NCBI GenBank assembly: GCA_021802585.1
Contig: JAJZRQ010000018.1
Location: 1-40,727, forward strand
Source of the DNA: Chloroflexota bacterium
GTDB taxonomy: Bacteria; Chloroflexota; Limnocylindria; Limnocylindrales; CSP1-4
DNA: 40,727 nt
Reading direction: 5' to 3'
Part shown: positions 9,211 through 18,552 of the stretch, one piece after another
Numbering within the stretch: the stretch's first letter is position 1
How the letters are laid out: each line of letters begins with the position of its first letter
Made by a program: the position numbers and the translations under genes
The notes under the pieces: model-generated
The model's database searches: none
Told to the model about the DNA's origin: nothing
Seen by the model: the letters and a program-made list of their open reading frames with translations, nothing else

Positions 9211-9988
9211 CGTCGTCCGCGCCGCGGCCGGCCCCCGGATCCATGTCCGGGGGGCCGTCAAGAGCTTCTCCGGACGGGTCGTCGTGAACGTCGAGGACCT
9301 CGTCCTCGGCGACCGCCCGATCGAGGGCCTCATCGGGCCGAACGGCGCGGGGAAGACGACGTTGATGCGCATGATCATGCACTCGACCTCGCTCGATCGC
9401 GGCCGGGTGTCCCTCCTCCCTCCCGGGGGAGGGGAGGTGGTGCTCTCGAGCCTGCCCGCCCACCGGATGGCGCGTCACGGCGTGGTGAAGAGCAACCAGG
9501 TGATCATGGACTTCGACAAGCTGACCATCTGGGACTCGCTCCTCCTCGCCGTCGCCGAGTCCCGGTACGAGCAGCCGCAGCGGATCCTCAGCGAGCGGAC
9601 GGTCTTCGCGCGCCACGAGGCGGAGATCCGGCGGCATCTCGACTTCTTCGGGTTCGGGGATCCCTCCGCCTTCGCGATGTCGGCGGGCGAGAAGAAGCTC
9701 CTCGACATCGTCCGGTGCCTGCTCCTGAAGCCGACGTTCCTCCTCCTCGACGAGCCGACGGCCGGCCTGCCCGACGACCTGACCGAGAAGGTCATGACCG
9801 TCGTGCGAGAGCTCGCCGCCACCGGCACGACGGTCGTCATCGTGGAGCACGACCTCAACGTCATCTGGAACCTCTGCGACGAGGTCCACTTCATGGCCGA
9901 GGGCAGCGTCATCCTGCGGGGCGACCCGCAGTCGATCCGCGAGCACCGGACCGTCGTCGAGAAGTACCTCGGAGAGGGTCATGTCTGA
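9200..9988 (+). CDS. livG: Liv-type ABC transporter ATP-binding protein (LivG)
   Basis: Walker A GPNGAGKTT, signature MSAGEKKLLDIVR, Walker B LLLDEPTAGL. Confidence 0.92.
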   Translation: MVADVVRAAAGPRIHVRGAVKSFSGRVVVNVEDLVLGDRPIEGLIGPNGAGKTTLMRMIMHSTSLDRGRVSLLPPGGGEVVLSSLPAHRMARHGVVKSNQVIMDFDKLTIWDSLLLAVAESRYEQPQRILSERTVFARHEAEIRRHLDFFGFGDPSAFAMSAGEKKLLDIVRCLLLKPTFLLLDEPTAGLPDDLTEKVMTVVRELAATGTTVVIVEHDLNVIWNLCDEVHFMAEGSVILRGDPQSIREHRTVVEKYLGEGHV

Positions 9989-10697
9989 GACGGCCGGACC
10001 CTCCGTGCTCGAGGTCGAGGGTCTCCGCAGCGGTTACCACGGCGTCACGGTCCTCAAGGGGCTCGACTTCTGCGTCGGCCCCGAGATCTTCGCCGTGCTG
10101 GGAGCGAACGGGGCCGGGAAGACGACGCTCCTGGCGACCCTGGCGCGCCTCATCCCCCTCATGGCCGGGACGATCCGGTTCCAGGGCGAGGACGTGTCCG
10201 CGCTGCCGCCGTACGACACGGCCGGCCGGGGGGTCGGCTACGTCCCCCAGGAGAAGGGCGTCTTCCCCGACCTCACCGTCCTCGAGAACCTCAGCGTGGG
10301 GGGGATGATCGGCCGGCGTTCGCGCGACGAGCGGATGGCCGAGGTGCTCGCCCTGTTCCCCGACCTCCGGGCCCTCCAGGCCCAGCCCGCGGGCACCCTG
10401 AGCGGCGGCGAGTCGCGGATGGTCGCGTGCGGGCGGGCCCTCATGCAGGACCCTCGGGTGCTGCTCCTCGACGAGCCCACGGCCGGCCTCTCTCCGCTCT
10501 ACGTCGACATGTTCTTCGACAAGATCCGCGAGATCCACGAGACCCGGGGCGTCGCCATCGTCCTCGCCGAGCAGAACGCCACGAAGGCGCTCCAGGTGGC
10601 CGACAGGGTGATGGTGCTGAGCCTCGGCCAGGCGTACGCCGTGGTGGACGCCGCCGAGCTGACGACCCAACAGCTCAAGGAGGGATACAGGATCTGA
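9981..10697 (+). CDS. livF: Liv-type ABC transporter ATP-binding protein (LivF)
   Basis: Walker A GANGAGKTT, YVPQEKGVFPDLTVLENL, LSGGESRMVACGRALM, LLLDEPTAGLSP. Confidence 0.92.
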   Translation: MSETAGPSVLEVEGLRSGYHGVTVLKGLDFCVGPEIFAVLGANGAGKTTLLATLARLIPLMAGTIRFQGEDVSALPPYDTAGRGVGYVPQEKGVFPDLTVLENLSVGGMIGRRSRDERMAEVLALFPDLRALQAQPAGTLSGGESRMVACGRALMQDPRVLLLDEPTAGLSPLYVDMFFDKIREIHETRGVAIVLAEQNATKALQVADRVMVLSLGQAYAVVDAAELTTQQLKEGYRI

Positions 10698-10773
10698 CGA
10701 CCCCCCTTCGGCGTCCCGCCACAGCCGGATCTGAGACCCACCGCTCGGCGTCCCGCACAGGAGGAGAAGTGCA

Positions 10774-12177
10774 ATGAGGGTCGAACGCGTCACAGGGGGC
10801 CGCTCCGCGGTCGCGATCGCGGTGCTCGCCCTGCTCGTCGCCGCGTGCAGCGGCGGCGCGACGGCGACGCCCGGCACGACGGCCGAAGCCACGCCCGCCC
10901 CGTCGGCCGGCGGCGAGGCCACCCCCGTGCCGTCCGCGGCAGGCGGGCCGGTGACGGTCTGCGAGCTCGCCTACTACACGGGTGCGTTCGCGGCCTACGG
11001 GAAGTCGCTCACGAACGATGTGCGCTTCCCGATCGAGGAGGTCATCAACGTCGACCCGCCGCTCGGCCGCGCCTGGGAGCTCGTCTCCGAGGACATCGGC
11101 GATGACCACGAAGGCCAGGCGGCGAAGATCTGCATCGAGCAGCACAAGGCCGAGATCCTGGTGAGCATCGCGCACCAGTACCGGACCTACCGCGACTACA
11201 TGATGGAGTGGTGGCAGGAGAACGACTCGCCGCTCGGGCCGTCGGTCCACGGCGGGGCGATCCCGGGCAACCTCGGCGGCAAGGCAGCGGAGCCGATCTT
11301 CCGGGCCCAGGGCCTCGACCAGGCCCTCGGGACCTATGGGAGCCTCTACGCGGAGTCGATCGGCGCCAAGAAGCTCGTCATCTTCGCCACCCAGGTCGAA
11401 GGCTTCCAGCTCGCGGCCGACGCGGCCGAGAAGGCTGCCGGGATCCTCGGGCTCGAGGTGCTGGCCCGCCTCGACGTCCAGGCCAGCCAGCCCTCGTACC
11501 GGGCCCAGGCCCAGAAGATCGCCGACCTCAAGCCCGACGCCGTCATCGTCCAGGCGGGATCGACGGAATCCGCCGCGCTCATCAAGGGTGCGGCCGAAGC
11601 CGGCCTGTCGCTCACCTGGATCGGCGAGACCGGGTGGAGCGAGGCGGAATTCATCGGGACGCTCGGCACCGCGCCGATCGCCTCGCAGAAGGCGATCGGC
11701 TTCCCCTCGTTCGCGCCGAACAAGTCGACCCCGGCATGGGCGTTCTTCCAGCCGCTGTGGGATGCCCAGACCGACGTTGCCTACGACGCGACGAACCAGT
11801 ACGCGTTCTCGACGTACGACCTCATGGTCCAGACGGCCCTCGCCGTCGAGGCCGCGGGCTCGTACAAGGCGAGCGCCTGGGCGCCGGCGATGTTCAAGGT
11901 CGGCGACCCGCCCGGCGAGGTGTGCTACACGTACGCCGACTGCCTGAAGCTCATCCGCGAGGGCAAGGACATCGACTACGAGGGCGTCACCGGCCCCGGC
12001 ACGTACACGGATGGCGGTGTCAACGCCGTCACCCCGGCGTACATCCCGTTCAAGGCGGACGGGACGCCCGGCGAGCCGGTGCTCCTCGACGCCCAGAAGG
12101 GGCTGCAGCTTCTCGAGCAGATCGTCACGTACGCGAAGTGCGACCCCGAGAACCCGCCCAACAAGTGTGAGTGGTAG
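10774..12177 (+). CDS. ABC transporter substrate-binding lipoprotein (periplasmic binding protein type I)
   Basis: Lipobox LLVAACSGG; VTVCELAYYTGAFAAYGKSLTND; 3' of livF. Confidence 0.9.
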   Translation: MRVERVTGGRSAVAIAVLALLVAACSGGATATPGTTAEATPAPSAGGEATPVPSAAGGPVTVCELAYYTGAFAAYGKSLTNDVRFPIEEVINVDPPLGRAWELVSEDIGDDHEGQAAKICIEQHKAEILVSIAHQYRTYRDYMMEWWQENDSPLGPSVHGGAIPGNLGGKAAEPIFRAQGLDQALGTYGSLYAESIGAKKLVIFATQVEGFQLAADAAEKAAGILGLEVLARLDVQASQPSYRAQAQKIADLKPDAVIVQAGSTESAALIKGAAEAGLSLTWIGETGWSEAEFIGTLGTAPIASQKAIGFPSFAPNKSTPAWAFFQPLWDAQTDVAYDATNQYAFSTYDLMVQTALAVEAAGSYKASAWAPAMFKVGDPPGEVCYTYADCLKLIREGKDIDYEGVTGPGTYTDGGVNAVTPAYIPFKADGTPGEPVLLDAQKGLQLLEQIVTYAKCDPENPPNKCEW

Positions 12178-12204
12178 CGGGCCGGAGCCCGTCTGACACC
12201 GAGC

Positions 12205-12241
12205 GAAGGGGTCCTCCCGCCACCCGGCGGGGGACCCCTTC
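12205..12241 (+). terminator. Strong hairpin after the liv operon
   Basis: GAAGGGGTCC-T-CCCGCC / ACCC loop / GGCGGGGGACCCCTTC; no U-tract. Confidence 0.65.
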
Positions 12242-12346
12242 TCGCACGTCGCGGCGCCTCTCCCGCCCGCCGGGGGGCCGCCCGCGTCGGCGATCGAGCG
12301 CACCCCGATGACCGGGGGCCTGACCGGCGGGCCAGGAGGAGGCGCC

Positions 12347-13024
12347 GTGGCAGCGCAGCGAGAACAGGTCTCGCGGAGCGTCCTCGCCGACCAGGTGAGG
12401 GACCGCCTGCTCCAGGACATCGTGGGCGGCGTCTACCCGCCCGACTCCCGCATCATCGAGACGCAGCTGGCTCGCGAGCTGGGCACGAGCCAGGCCCCCG
12501 TCCGCGAGGCGCTCCGGGCCCTCGAGGCGCTCGGCCTCGTGGAGATCAGCCCCTTCCGGGGGGCCCGCGTCCGGCGCCCCGGCCGCGCCGAGCTCCTCGA
12601 GGCCTACGTCGTGCGAGCCGAGCTGGAGGCGCTCGGGGCCCGCCTCGGGGTCCCCCGGATGTCGGACGCCGACCTCGCCGACCTCGAGGCGCTCGGCGAG
12701 GCGATGCGGCGCGCGGCGTCGGCCGGCGACGGCCGCGAGGTCGCCGTCGCGGACGCCGCCTTCCACGCCCGCCTCCTCCATCTCGCCGGGAACGCCACGC
12801 TCGAGCGCGTCTGGCGCTCCCTCGAGCCGTTCTCGCGGACGTACATGACGCTCGTCGCCCCGGGCGCCGACGCGCACCGGACGGCCGAGCTCCACCCCCG
12901 GATCCTCGCGGCCCTCCGGACGCGCAGCCCCGAGCCTGTCGTCGCCGCCCTGCGGCTTCACTTCGCCGAGGCGGGGGCCCACCTCGCCGAGAGCTGGCCG
13001 GAGCCGGGCGCCGGGGCCGGGTAG
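12347..13024 (+). CDS. GntR-family regulator, FCD domain (paralog 1)
   Basis: wHTH LLQDIVGGVYPPDSRIIETQLARELGTSQAPVREALRALEALGLVEI and FCD DAAFHARLLHLAGNATLERVW; GTG start after AGGAGG (ORF track start 12308 also possible). Confidence 0.92.
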   Translation: MAAQREQVSRSVLADQVRDRLLQDIVGGVYPPDSRIIETQLARELGTSQAPVREALRALEALGLVEISPFRGARVRRPGRAELLEAYVVRAELEALGARLGVPRMSDADLADLEALGEAMRRAASAGDGREVAVADAAFHARLLHLAGNATLERVWRSLEPFSRTYMTLVAPGADAHRTAELHPRILAALRTRSPEPVVAALRLHFAEAGAHLAESWPEPGAGAG

Positions 13025-13051
13025 CCCCCGCCACCGCCCGACGACGACGCC

Positions 13052-13660
13052 ATGGACGGACGCGAAGGACCGGAGGCGGCCGCGGCGGTCCTCCTTGCCC
13101 GGGACCTCTTCCTCGACGAAGGCCACCGCTACGGGTGCGCGGAGACCGCCTTCGTCGTGCTGAAGGCGGCGTACGGCCTCCGCGACCCGCTGGACTCTGC
13201 CGCGGCGGTCGCCCTCAACGGCGGGATCGCGTACGGCGGCGGCCCGTGTGGCGCCGTGACGGGGGCCGCGCTCGCGGTGGGGCTGCTCGCCGAGGGCCGG
13301 ATCGGCGATCACGGTCGGGCGAAGCGGGTCGCCCGCGAGGTCGTCGCCGACCTGGCCGAGGCGTTCCGCGCGGAGCACGGCGCCCTCGACTGCCGCGCCC
13401 TCATCGGCTACGACCTGCGGGCTCCCGGCGGCCACGAGGCGTTCCTCGCGAGCGACGTCTGGCGGGACGCCTGCCTCCGCCAGGTCGAGTTCGCGGTCCG
13501 GCGGCTCGCGCCGCTCGCCGATCCGGCGACGTGGGACCGGGCGGTCGCGGCGATCGAGGGCGGTGGCGCGCCGGAGGACCCGGGTCGCGCAGCCGCGGGG
13601 CGGGACGGGGAGGGCGACTCGCGCGGCCCGGCGGGACGGGGAGCGGACCGCGCACGCTAG
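13052..13660 (+). CDS. C_GCAxxG_C_C family (putative redox) protein
   Basis: YGCAETAFVVLKAAYGL ... NGGIAYGGGPCGAVTGAALAVGLL ... LDCRALIGYDL ... DACLRQVEFAV. Confidence 0.75.
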   Translation: MDGREGPEAAAAVLLARDLFLDEGHRYGCAETAFVVLKAAYGLRDPLDSAAAVALNGGIAYGGGPCGAVTGAALAVGLLAEGRIGDHGRAKRVAREVVADLAEAFRAEHGALDCRALIGYDLRAPGGHEAFLASDVWRDACLRQVEFAVRRLAPLADPATWDRAVAAIEGGGAPEDPGRAAAGRDGEGDSRGPAGRGADRAR

Positions 13661-13692
13661 ACTGCGCTCGCCGGAGCTCACGAGGAGGATCG

Positions 13693-14406
13693 ATGACCGA
13701 GCGCGACGCGATCTCGCGCAACGTCCTCGCCGACCAGGTGAAGGACCGCCTTCTCCAGGACATCGTCTCCGGCCGCTACCCGCCGGACGCCCGGATCGTC
13801 GAGACGAGCCTTGCCCGCGAGCTCGGCGTGAGCCAGGCGCCGGTCCGCGAGGCCCTCCGGGGGCTCGAGGGTCTCGGCCTCGTCGAGATCCACCCGTTCC
13901 GCGGGGCGCGCGTCCGGCGCCCCTCGATCGGCGAGCTCCTCGAGGCCTACACGGTCCGCTTCGAGCTCGAGGCGCTCGGCGCCCGGCTCGGCGTGCCGCG
14001 GATGTCGGACGCCGACCTGGCGGAGATCGAGGCGCTGGGCGAGGCGATGCAGCGCGCCGCCGCCGCCGGCGACCGTCATGCCGTCGCGGTCGCGGACGCC
14101 GCCTTCCACGGCCGCCTCCTCCACCTCGCCGGGAACGCCACGCTCGAGCGCGTCTGGCGCTCCCTCGAGCCGTTCTCGCGGACGTACCTCACGCTCGTCG
14201 CCCCGGGCGCCGACCCGCACTGGACGGCCGACCTCCACACCGCGATCCGGGTCGCCCTCCACGCGCGCGATCCCGAGGGCGTCGTCGACGCCCTGCGGGG
14301 GCATTTCGACGAGGTGAGCGGCCGGCTCGCCGAGGAATGGCGGGCGAGCGCGCCCGACGCGGGGCACGCGGTACCCGTCGGCGAGCCGCCGGCCGGCCGA
14401 TCCTGA
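13693..14406 (+). CDS. GntR-family regulator, FCD domain (paralog 2)
   Basis: Near-duplicate of paralog 1; ELGVSQAPVREALRGLEGLGLVEI, AAFHGRLLHLAGNATLERVWRSLEPFSRTY. Confidence 0.93.
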   Translation: MTERDAISRNVLADQVKDRLLQDIVSGRYPPDARIVETSLARELGVSQAPVREALRGLEGLGLVEIHPFRGARVRRPSIGELLEAYTVRFELEALGARLGVPRMSDADLAEIEALGEAMQRAAAAGDRHAVAVADAAFHGRLLHLAGNATLERVWRSLEPFSRTYLTLVAPGADPHWTADLHTAIRVALHARDPEGVVDALRGHFDEVSGRLAEEWRASAPDAGHAVPVGEPPAGRS

Positions 14407-14443
14407 GGGATCGGTTCCCCGGGGCGGACCCCCGGCCCGGCCT

Positions 14444-15388
14444 CTACCCCGCGCGGACGAGCGTCCGGACCTGCTCCGCGACGCGGGCGGCAGACAGCCC
14501 GTAGATGTCGAGGAGCGCGTCGTTCGGACCCGACTCCGGGTAGACGTCGCGGATCCCGATCCGGTCGACCCGTGTCGGGCGGTGCTCGGCGAGCGCCTCC
14601 GCGACCGCCCCACCGAGGCCCCCGATGACGGTGTGCTCCTCGACGGTGAACACCCGTCGCGTCCGCTCCGCGACGGCGACGAGGGTCGCGACGTCGAGCG
14701 GCTTCAGCGTCGGCACGTGGAGGACGAGGGCGTCGATCCCGTCGGCGGCCAGGAGCTCGGCCGCGTCGACCGTCCGCGGCGTCTGCGACCCGGTGCTCAC
14801 GAGGGCGATGCCGGCGCCCTCGCGGACGACGACGGCCTTCCCGAGCTCGAAGCGGTACGAGGCGTCGAAGAGCCGCTGGGTCGCGTCGCGGACGAGCCGG
14901 ACGTAGCAGGGACCCGCGTACGCCGCCGCCCAGCGGAGGGCCGCGGCCGCCTCGACGTCGTCGGCCGGCGCGACGGAGACCATCCCCGGCATCGCCCGCA
15001 TGATCGCGAGGTCGTCGACGATGATGTGGCTCATCCCGGTCTGGCCGGTGAAGAGACCGGCGTACGAGGGCGTGATCTTCACGTTCGCCCCGGTCTGGGC
15101 GATGAGAACCCGGATCTGGTCGAGCGGGCGGACGACGGCGAACGAGACGAACGTGCTGATGTACGGGATCAGCCCCATCGTCGCGAGGCCCGCCGCGACT
15201 CCCAGCATGTTCTGCTCGGCGATCCCCATCTGGAGGTAGCGTCCGGGGTGCGCCTTCTCGAAGATGTCGGCCCGGGTCGAGCTCCCGACGTCGCCGTCGA
15301 CGACGACGATCCGGGGATCCTCGCTCGCGAGCTGGGCGACCGTCTCGCCGAAGATCTCGCGCATCGGGCGGCCCATCGGGAGCGTCAT
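14444..15388 (-). CDS. Transketolase C-terminal subunit (split transketolase)
   Basis: MREIFGETVAQLASEDPRIVVVDGDVGSST, FEKAHPGRYLQMGIAEQNMLGVAAGLA, VFTVEEHTVIGGLGGAVAEALAEH. Confidence 0.92.
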   Translation of the reverse strand: MTLPMGRPMREIFGETVAQLASEDPRIVVVDGDVGSSTRADIFEKAHPGRYLQMGIAEQNMLGVAAGLATMGLIPYISTFVSFAVVRPLDQIRVLIAQTGANVKITPSYAGLFTGQTGMSHIIVDDLAIMRAMPGMVSVAPADDVEAAAALRWAAAYAGPCYVRLVRDATQRLFDASYRFELGKAVVVREGAGIALVSTGSQTPRTVDAAELLAADGIDALVLHVPTLKPLDVATLVAVAERTRRVFTVEEHTVIGGLGGAVAEALAEHRPTRVDRIGIRDVYPESGPNDALLDIYGLSAARVAEQVRTLVRAG

Positions 15389-16290
15389 CGCGGGCCTCCT
15401 TCTCCGGTGGCGACCGGCTCGCCGAGGTCGGCCATCGCCTGGGCCAGCTCCTCGGGCTTGATCGCCCGGGTGTGCCAGAAGTAGCGGCCCTCCATGAACG
15501 AGACGCCCTTCCCCTTCACCGTGTGGGCGATGACGACGGTCGGGCGGCCATCGCCGCGTGCCGCCTCGCCGAGGACGCGGAGGATCTCGGCGATGTCGTG
15601 GCCGTCCATCTCGAGGACTCGCCAGCCGAACGCCCGCCACTTCCCGACGAGCTCGCCCGGGACCTGGGGCGGGAGCCGCCCGTCGGGGCCGTCGCCCGGC
15701 CAGCCGTACTGCTGGAGGCGGTTGTGGTCGACGATCGCGACGAGGTTGTCGAGGCCGTAGCGGGGGGCGGCCATCGCCGCCTCCCAGACTTCGCCCTCCT
15801 GGCACTCCCCGTCGCCGAGCATGACGTAGACCCGCACGTCATGCCCGGTGAGGCGGGCGCCGAGCGCCATCCCCATCCCCGCCGAGATCCCCATCCCGAG
15901 CGACCCGCTCGACATGTCGAGGCCCGGAAGGCGGGTCATGTCGGGGTGGCCCTGGAGCCGCGACCGCGCGGCGTCGAACGTCGCGAGCTCCTCCACGGGG
16001 AAGTAGCCGCGGAGCGCCATCGCCGCGTACAGGCCGATCGACGAGTGGCCCTTCGAGAGGATGAACCGGTCGCGGTCGGGCCAGGCCGGCTCGCCGGGGC
16101 GGATCCGGAGGACGTGGAAGTAGAGCGCGGCGAGCATGTCGGCCGCGGAGAGGGGACCACCGAGGTGGCCGGCCTTCGCGTGGTCGACGGCCTTCACGAC
16201 CTCGACGCGGATCCGCCGGGCGACCTCCTCGAGGCGCGCGACCTCCGCGGCGTCGGCCGGGCCGGCCGCGGGGACGGTGGTGTCGCTCAC
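15385..16290 (-). CDS. Transketolase N-terminal subunit (split transketolase)
   Basis: VVKAVDHAKAGHLGGPLSAADMLAALYFHVLRI, LSKGHSSIGLYAAMALRGYF, MLGDGECQEGEVWEAAMAAPRYGLDNLVAIVDHNRLQQYG. Confidence 0.93.
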   Translation of the reverse strand: MSDTTVPAAGPADAAEVARLEEVARRIRVEVVKAVDHAKAGHLGGPLSAADMLAALYFHVLRIRPGEPAWPDRDRFILSKGHSSIGLYAAMALRGYFPVEELATFDAARSRLQGHPDMTRLPGLDMSSGSLGMGISAGMGMALGARLTGHDVRVYVMLGDGECQEGEVWEAAMAAPRYGLDNLVAIVDHNRLQQYGWPGDGPDGRLPPQVPGELVGKWRAFGWRVLEMDGHDIAEILRVLGEAARGDGRPTVVIAHTVKGKGVSFMEGRYFWHTRAIKPEELAQAMADLGEPVATGEGGPR

Positions 16291-16655
16291 GCCCGGCCGC
16301 CCATCTCGTACGAGCCGGGGACGACGGGCGGGGAGAAGAAGCAGACGAGCTCGAGCGGCTCGGGGCCGTCCGATTCGGTCGCGTGGAGGGTGCCGGGCGG
16401 GACCCAGACCGTGACCCCGGCCTCGATCTCGGCGGTCGCGTCCGGGGTGACGATCCGGCCGCGGCCGGCGGCGCAGTAGATCGTCTCCTCCTGCGTGTCG
16501 TGGACATGCCCCGCCGGCTTCGAGCCGGGAGGGAAGATGGAGACGCCCATCGAGACGCGCTCGGTGGGGGTCGCCGGCGGCCCGATGTACGTGAACCAGT
16601 CGCGGCCGGGGAGCGGGAAGCGCTCGGCCTCGGATCGCGTCACGCGTCGGATCAT
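16287..16655 (-). CDS. Cupin-domain protein
   Basis: MGVSIFPPGSKPAGHVHDTQEETIYCAAGRGRIVTPDATAEIEAGVTVWVPPGTLHATES. Confidence 0.88.
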   Translation of the reverse strand: MIRRVTRSEAERFPLPGRDWFTYIGPPATPTERVSMGVSIFPPGSKPAGHVHDTQEETIYCAAGRGRIVTPDATAEIEAGVTVWVPPGTLHATESDGPEPLELVCFFSPPVVPGSYEMGGRA

Positions 16656-16725
16656 CCGCTCACCTCGCTGGCCACCGGGGGCCGGGGGCGCGCCGCTGGC
16701 GTCGCGGCTCGGCCGGGGGAGTCAC

Positions 16726-16739
16726 AATCGATTATCGAT
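16726..16739. promoter_or_regulatory. Regulon operator site 2 (ATCGATTATCGAT)
   Basis: AATCGATTATCGAT, overlapping the -10 of a minus-strand promoter before the cupin-transketolase operon. Confidence 0.75.
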
Positions 16740-16767
16740 GATAGCGGCGGGCTCATCGGCGCGTCAA
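16738..16767 (-). promoter_or_regulatory. Promoter of cupin-transketolase operon
   Basis: Minus strand TTGACG-N18-TATCAT. Confidence 0.65.
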
Positions 16768-16985
16768 GCCGCTTCCGGGGTCCGCGACCGGCGCAACCGC
16801 GGCGCGGGACGTTGGGGCCTGGGCGACCCTTCGTCGAGGGACCGGGTCGCCGGCGCGCCGGGTACCCGGAGGCGGGCCGGGAGCCGGCGGGCCGGGAGCC
16901 ATCACGACGGCGGGATGGTCGGTGGCCGGGCCCGGGGTGTCAGGCCGCCCGCCGGGGGGCCGGCGCGCGGCCTGGCACAGGAGGC

Positions 16986-18512
16986 TCAGGCGTTGCCGGG
17001 GAAGACGAGGCTGAGGGCCGCGCGGCGGCCGGGCTCCGGCCAGCGCTCGGTGACCATCTTCTGCTGGGTGAAGAAGCGGACTCCGTCCTCGCCCCGCATC
17101 GCGAGGTCGCCCATCGCCGACTCCTTCGCGCCGCCGAAGCTCAGGTACCCCGCGGGGACCGGGATCGGGACGTTGACGCCGATCATCGGGACGTCGACCT
17201 CGAGCCGGAAGCGCCGCGCGGCGCCGCCGTCGGTCGTGAAGATCGCCGTCCCGTTCGCGTACTTGTGGTCGTTGATGAGGCGCAGGGCCTCGTCGTACGT
17301 CGCCGTGCGGACCATCCCGAAGACCGGGCCGAAGATCTCCTCCTGGTAGACCTTCATGTCCGGCGTGACGTGGTCGAAGAGGGTGACTCCGAGGAAGAAG
17401 CCGTCGGGGTTCTCCGGGTGGCGGAACGCGCGGCCGTCGACGACGACCTCGGCGCCCTCGGCCTCCCCGACGCCGATCCAGCGGATGATGGACTCGCGGT
17501 GCTCCGCCGAGTAGATCGGGCCCATGTCGACGCCGGGCTCCATCCCGGGGCCGACCCGCAGCTTCGCGATCCGCTCCTCGATGAGCGGGCGCAGGCGGTC
17601 GACGGTGTCGCCGACGCCGATGAGGAGCGTCTGGGCCATGCAGCGCTCGCCGGCGGAGCCGTAGCCCGCGGCGACTGCCGCGTCGGCGGTCATCTCGAGG
17701 TCCGCGTCCGGGAGGACGAGCATCGCGTTCTTCGCCGAGGTGTACGACCCGACCCGCTTCCCGCGCTTCGTGCCCTCCTCGTGGACGTAGCGCCCGACGG
17801 CGGTGCTCCCGACGAACTGGATCGCCCTGACGTCGGGGTGCTCGACGATCGCGCTGACGGCCTCGCGGCCGCCGTACACGACGTTGAACACGCCGTCGGG
17901 CCCGCCGGCCTCCTTCCACAGCTCGGCCTGGAGCTGCGCCGCCCCCGGCGTGTGGGACGAGGGCTTCCAGACGAGGGTGTTCCCGGCGGCGAGGGCGATC
18001 GGGTAGATCCACATCGGGACCATCACCGGGAAGTTGAAGGGGGTGATCGCCGCAGTCACGCCGAGCGGGCCGCGGAATGTGTAGGCGTCGACCTTCGTCG
18101 AGACGTTCGGGGTGGTCATCCCCGCGAGGTGGACGGGGAGGCCGCAGGCGAACTCGACGGTCTCGAGGCCGCGCATGACCTCGGCGAGCGCGTCGGGGAA
18201 TGTCTTGCCGTGGTCGCGGGTGATGAGCGCGGCGAGCTCCTCGCGATGCTGGAAGAGAAGCTCCCGGAAGGCGAAGAAGACCTGGCTCCGGGCGATGAGG
18301 GGCGTGTCGCGCCAGGCGGGGAAGGCGGCCTTCGCGGCGGCGACGGCGCGGTCGACCTCGGCCCTGCCGCCGCGCGGCACGCGGGCGATGACGGCACCCG
18401 TCGCCGGGTTGTGGACCGGGCCGGTCTGCTCCGGGAGGACCTCGACCGGGCGGCCGTCGATCCAGTGGGAGAGGATGGGCAGCGTCGCGGGCTGCGCGAT
18501 CTCGGTGGTCAC
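16986..18512 (-). CDS. mmsA: CoA-acylating (methyl)malonate-semialdehyde dehydrogenase
   Basis: ITPFNFPVMVPMWIYPIALAAGNTLVWKPS, YGSAGERCMAQT catalytic Cys, MmsA-like full-length protein. Confidence 0.9.
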   Translation of the reverse strand: MTTEIAQPATLPILSHWIDGRPVEVLPEQTGPVHNPATGAVIARVPRGGRAEVDRAVAAAKAAFPAWRDTPLIARSQVFFAFRELLFQHREELAALITRDHGKTFPDALAEVMRGLETVEFACGLPVHLAGMTTPNVSTKVDAYTFRGPLGVTAAITPFNFPVMVPMWIYPIALAAGNTLVWKPSSHTPGAAQLQAELWKEAGGPDGVFNVVYGGREAVSAIVEHPDVRAIQFVGSTAVGRYVHEEGTKRGKRVGSYTSAKNAMLVLPDADLEMTADAAVAAGYGSAGERCMAQTLLIGVGDTVDRLRPLIEERIAKLRVGPGMEPGVDMGPIYSAEHRESIIRWIGVGEAEGAEVVVDGRAFRHPENPDGFFLGVTLFDHVTPDMKVYQEEIFGPVFGMVRTATYDEALRLINDHKYANGTAIFTTDGGAARRFRLEVDVPMIGVNVPIPVPAGYLSFGGAKESAMGDLAMRGEDGVRFFTQQKMVTERWPEPGRRAALSLVFPGNA

Positions 18513-18552
18513 GACTTGCGCCTCCTTGGGGGCTGCTGCTCGGGCGGTGGCT

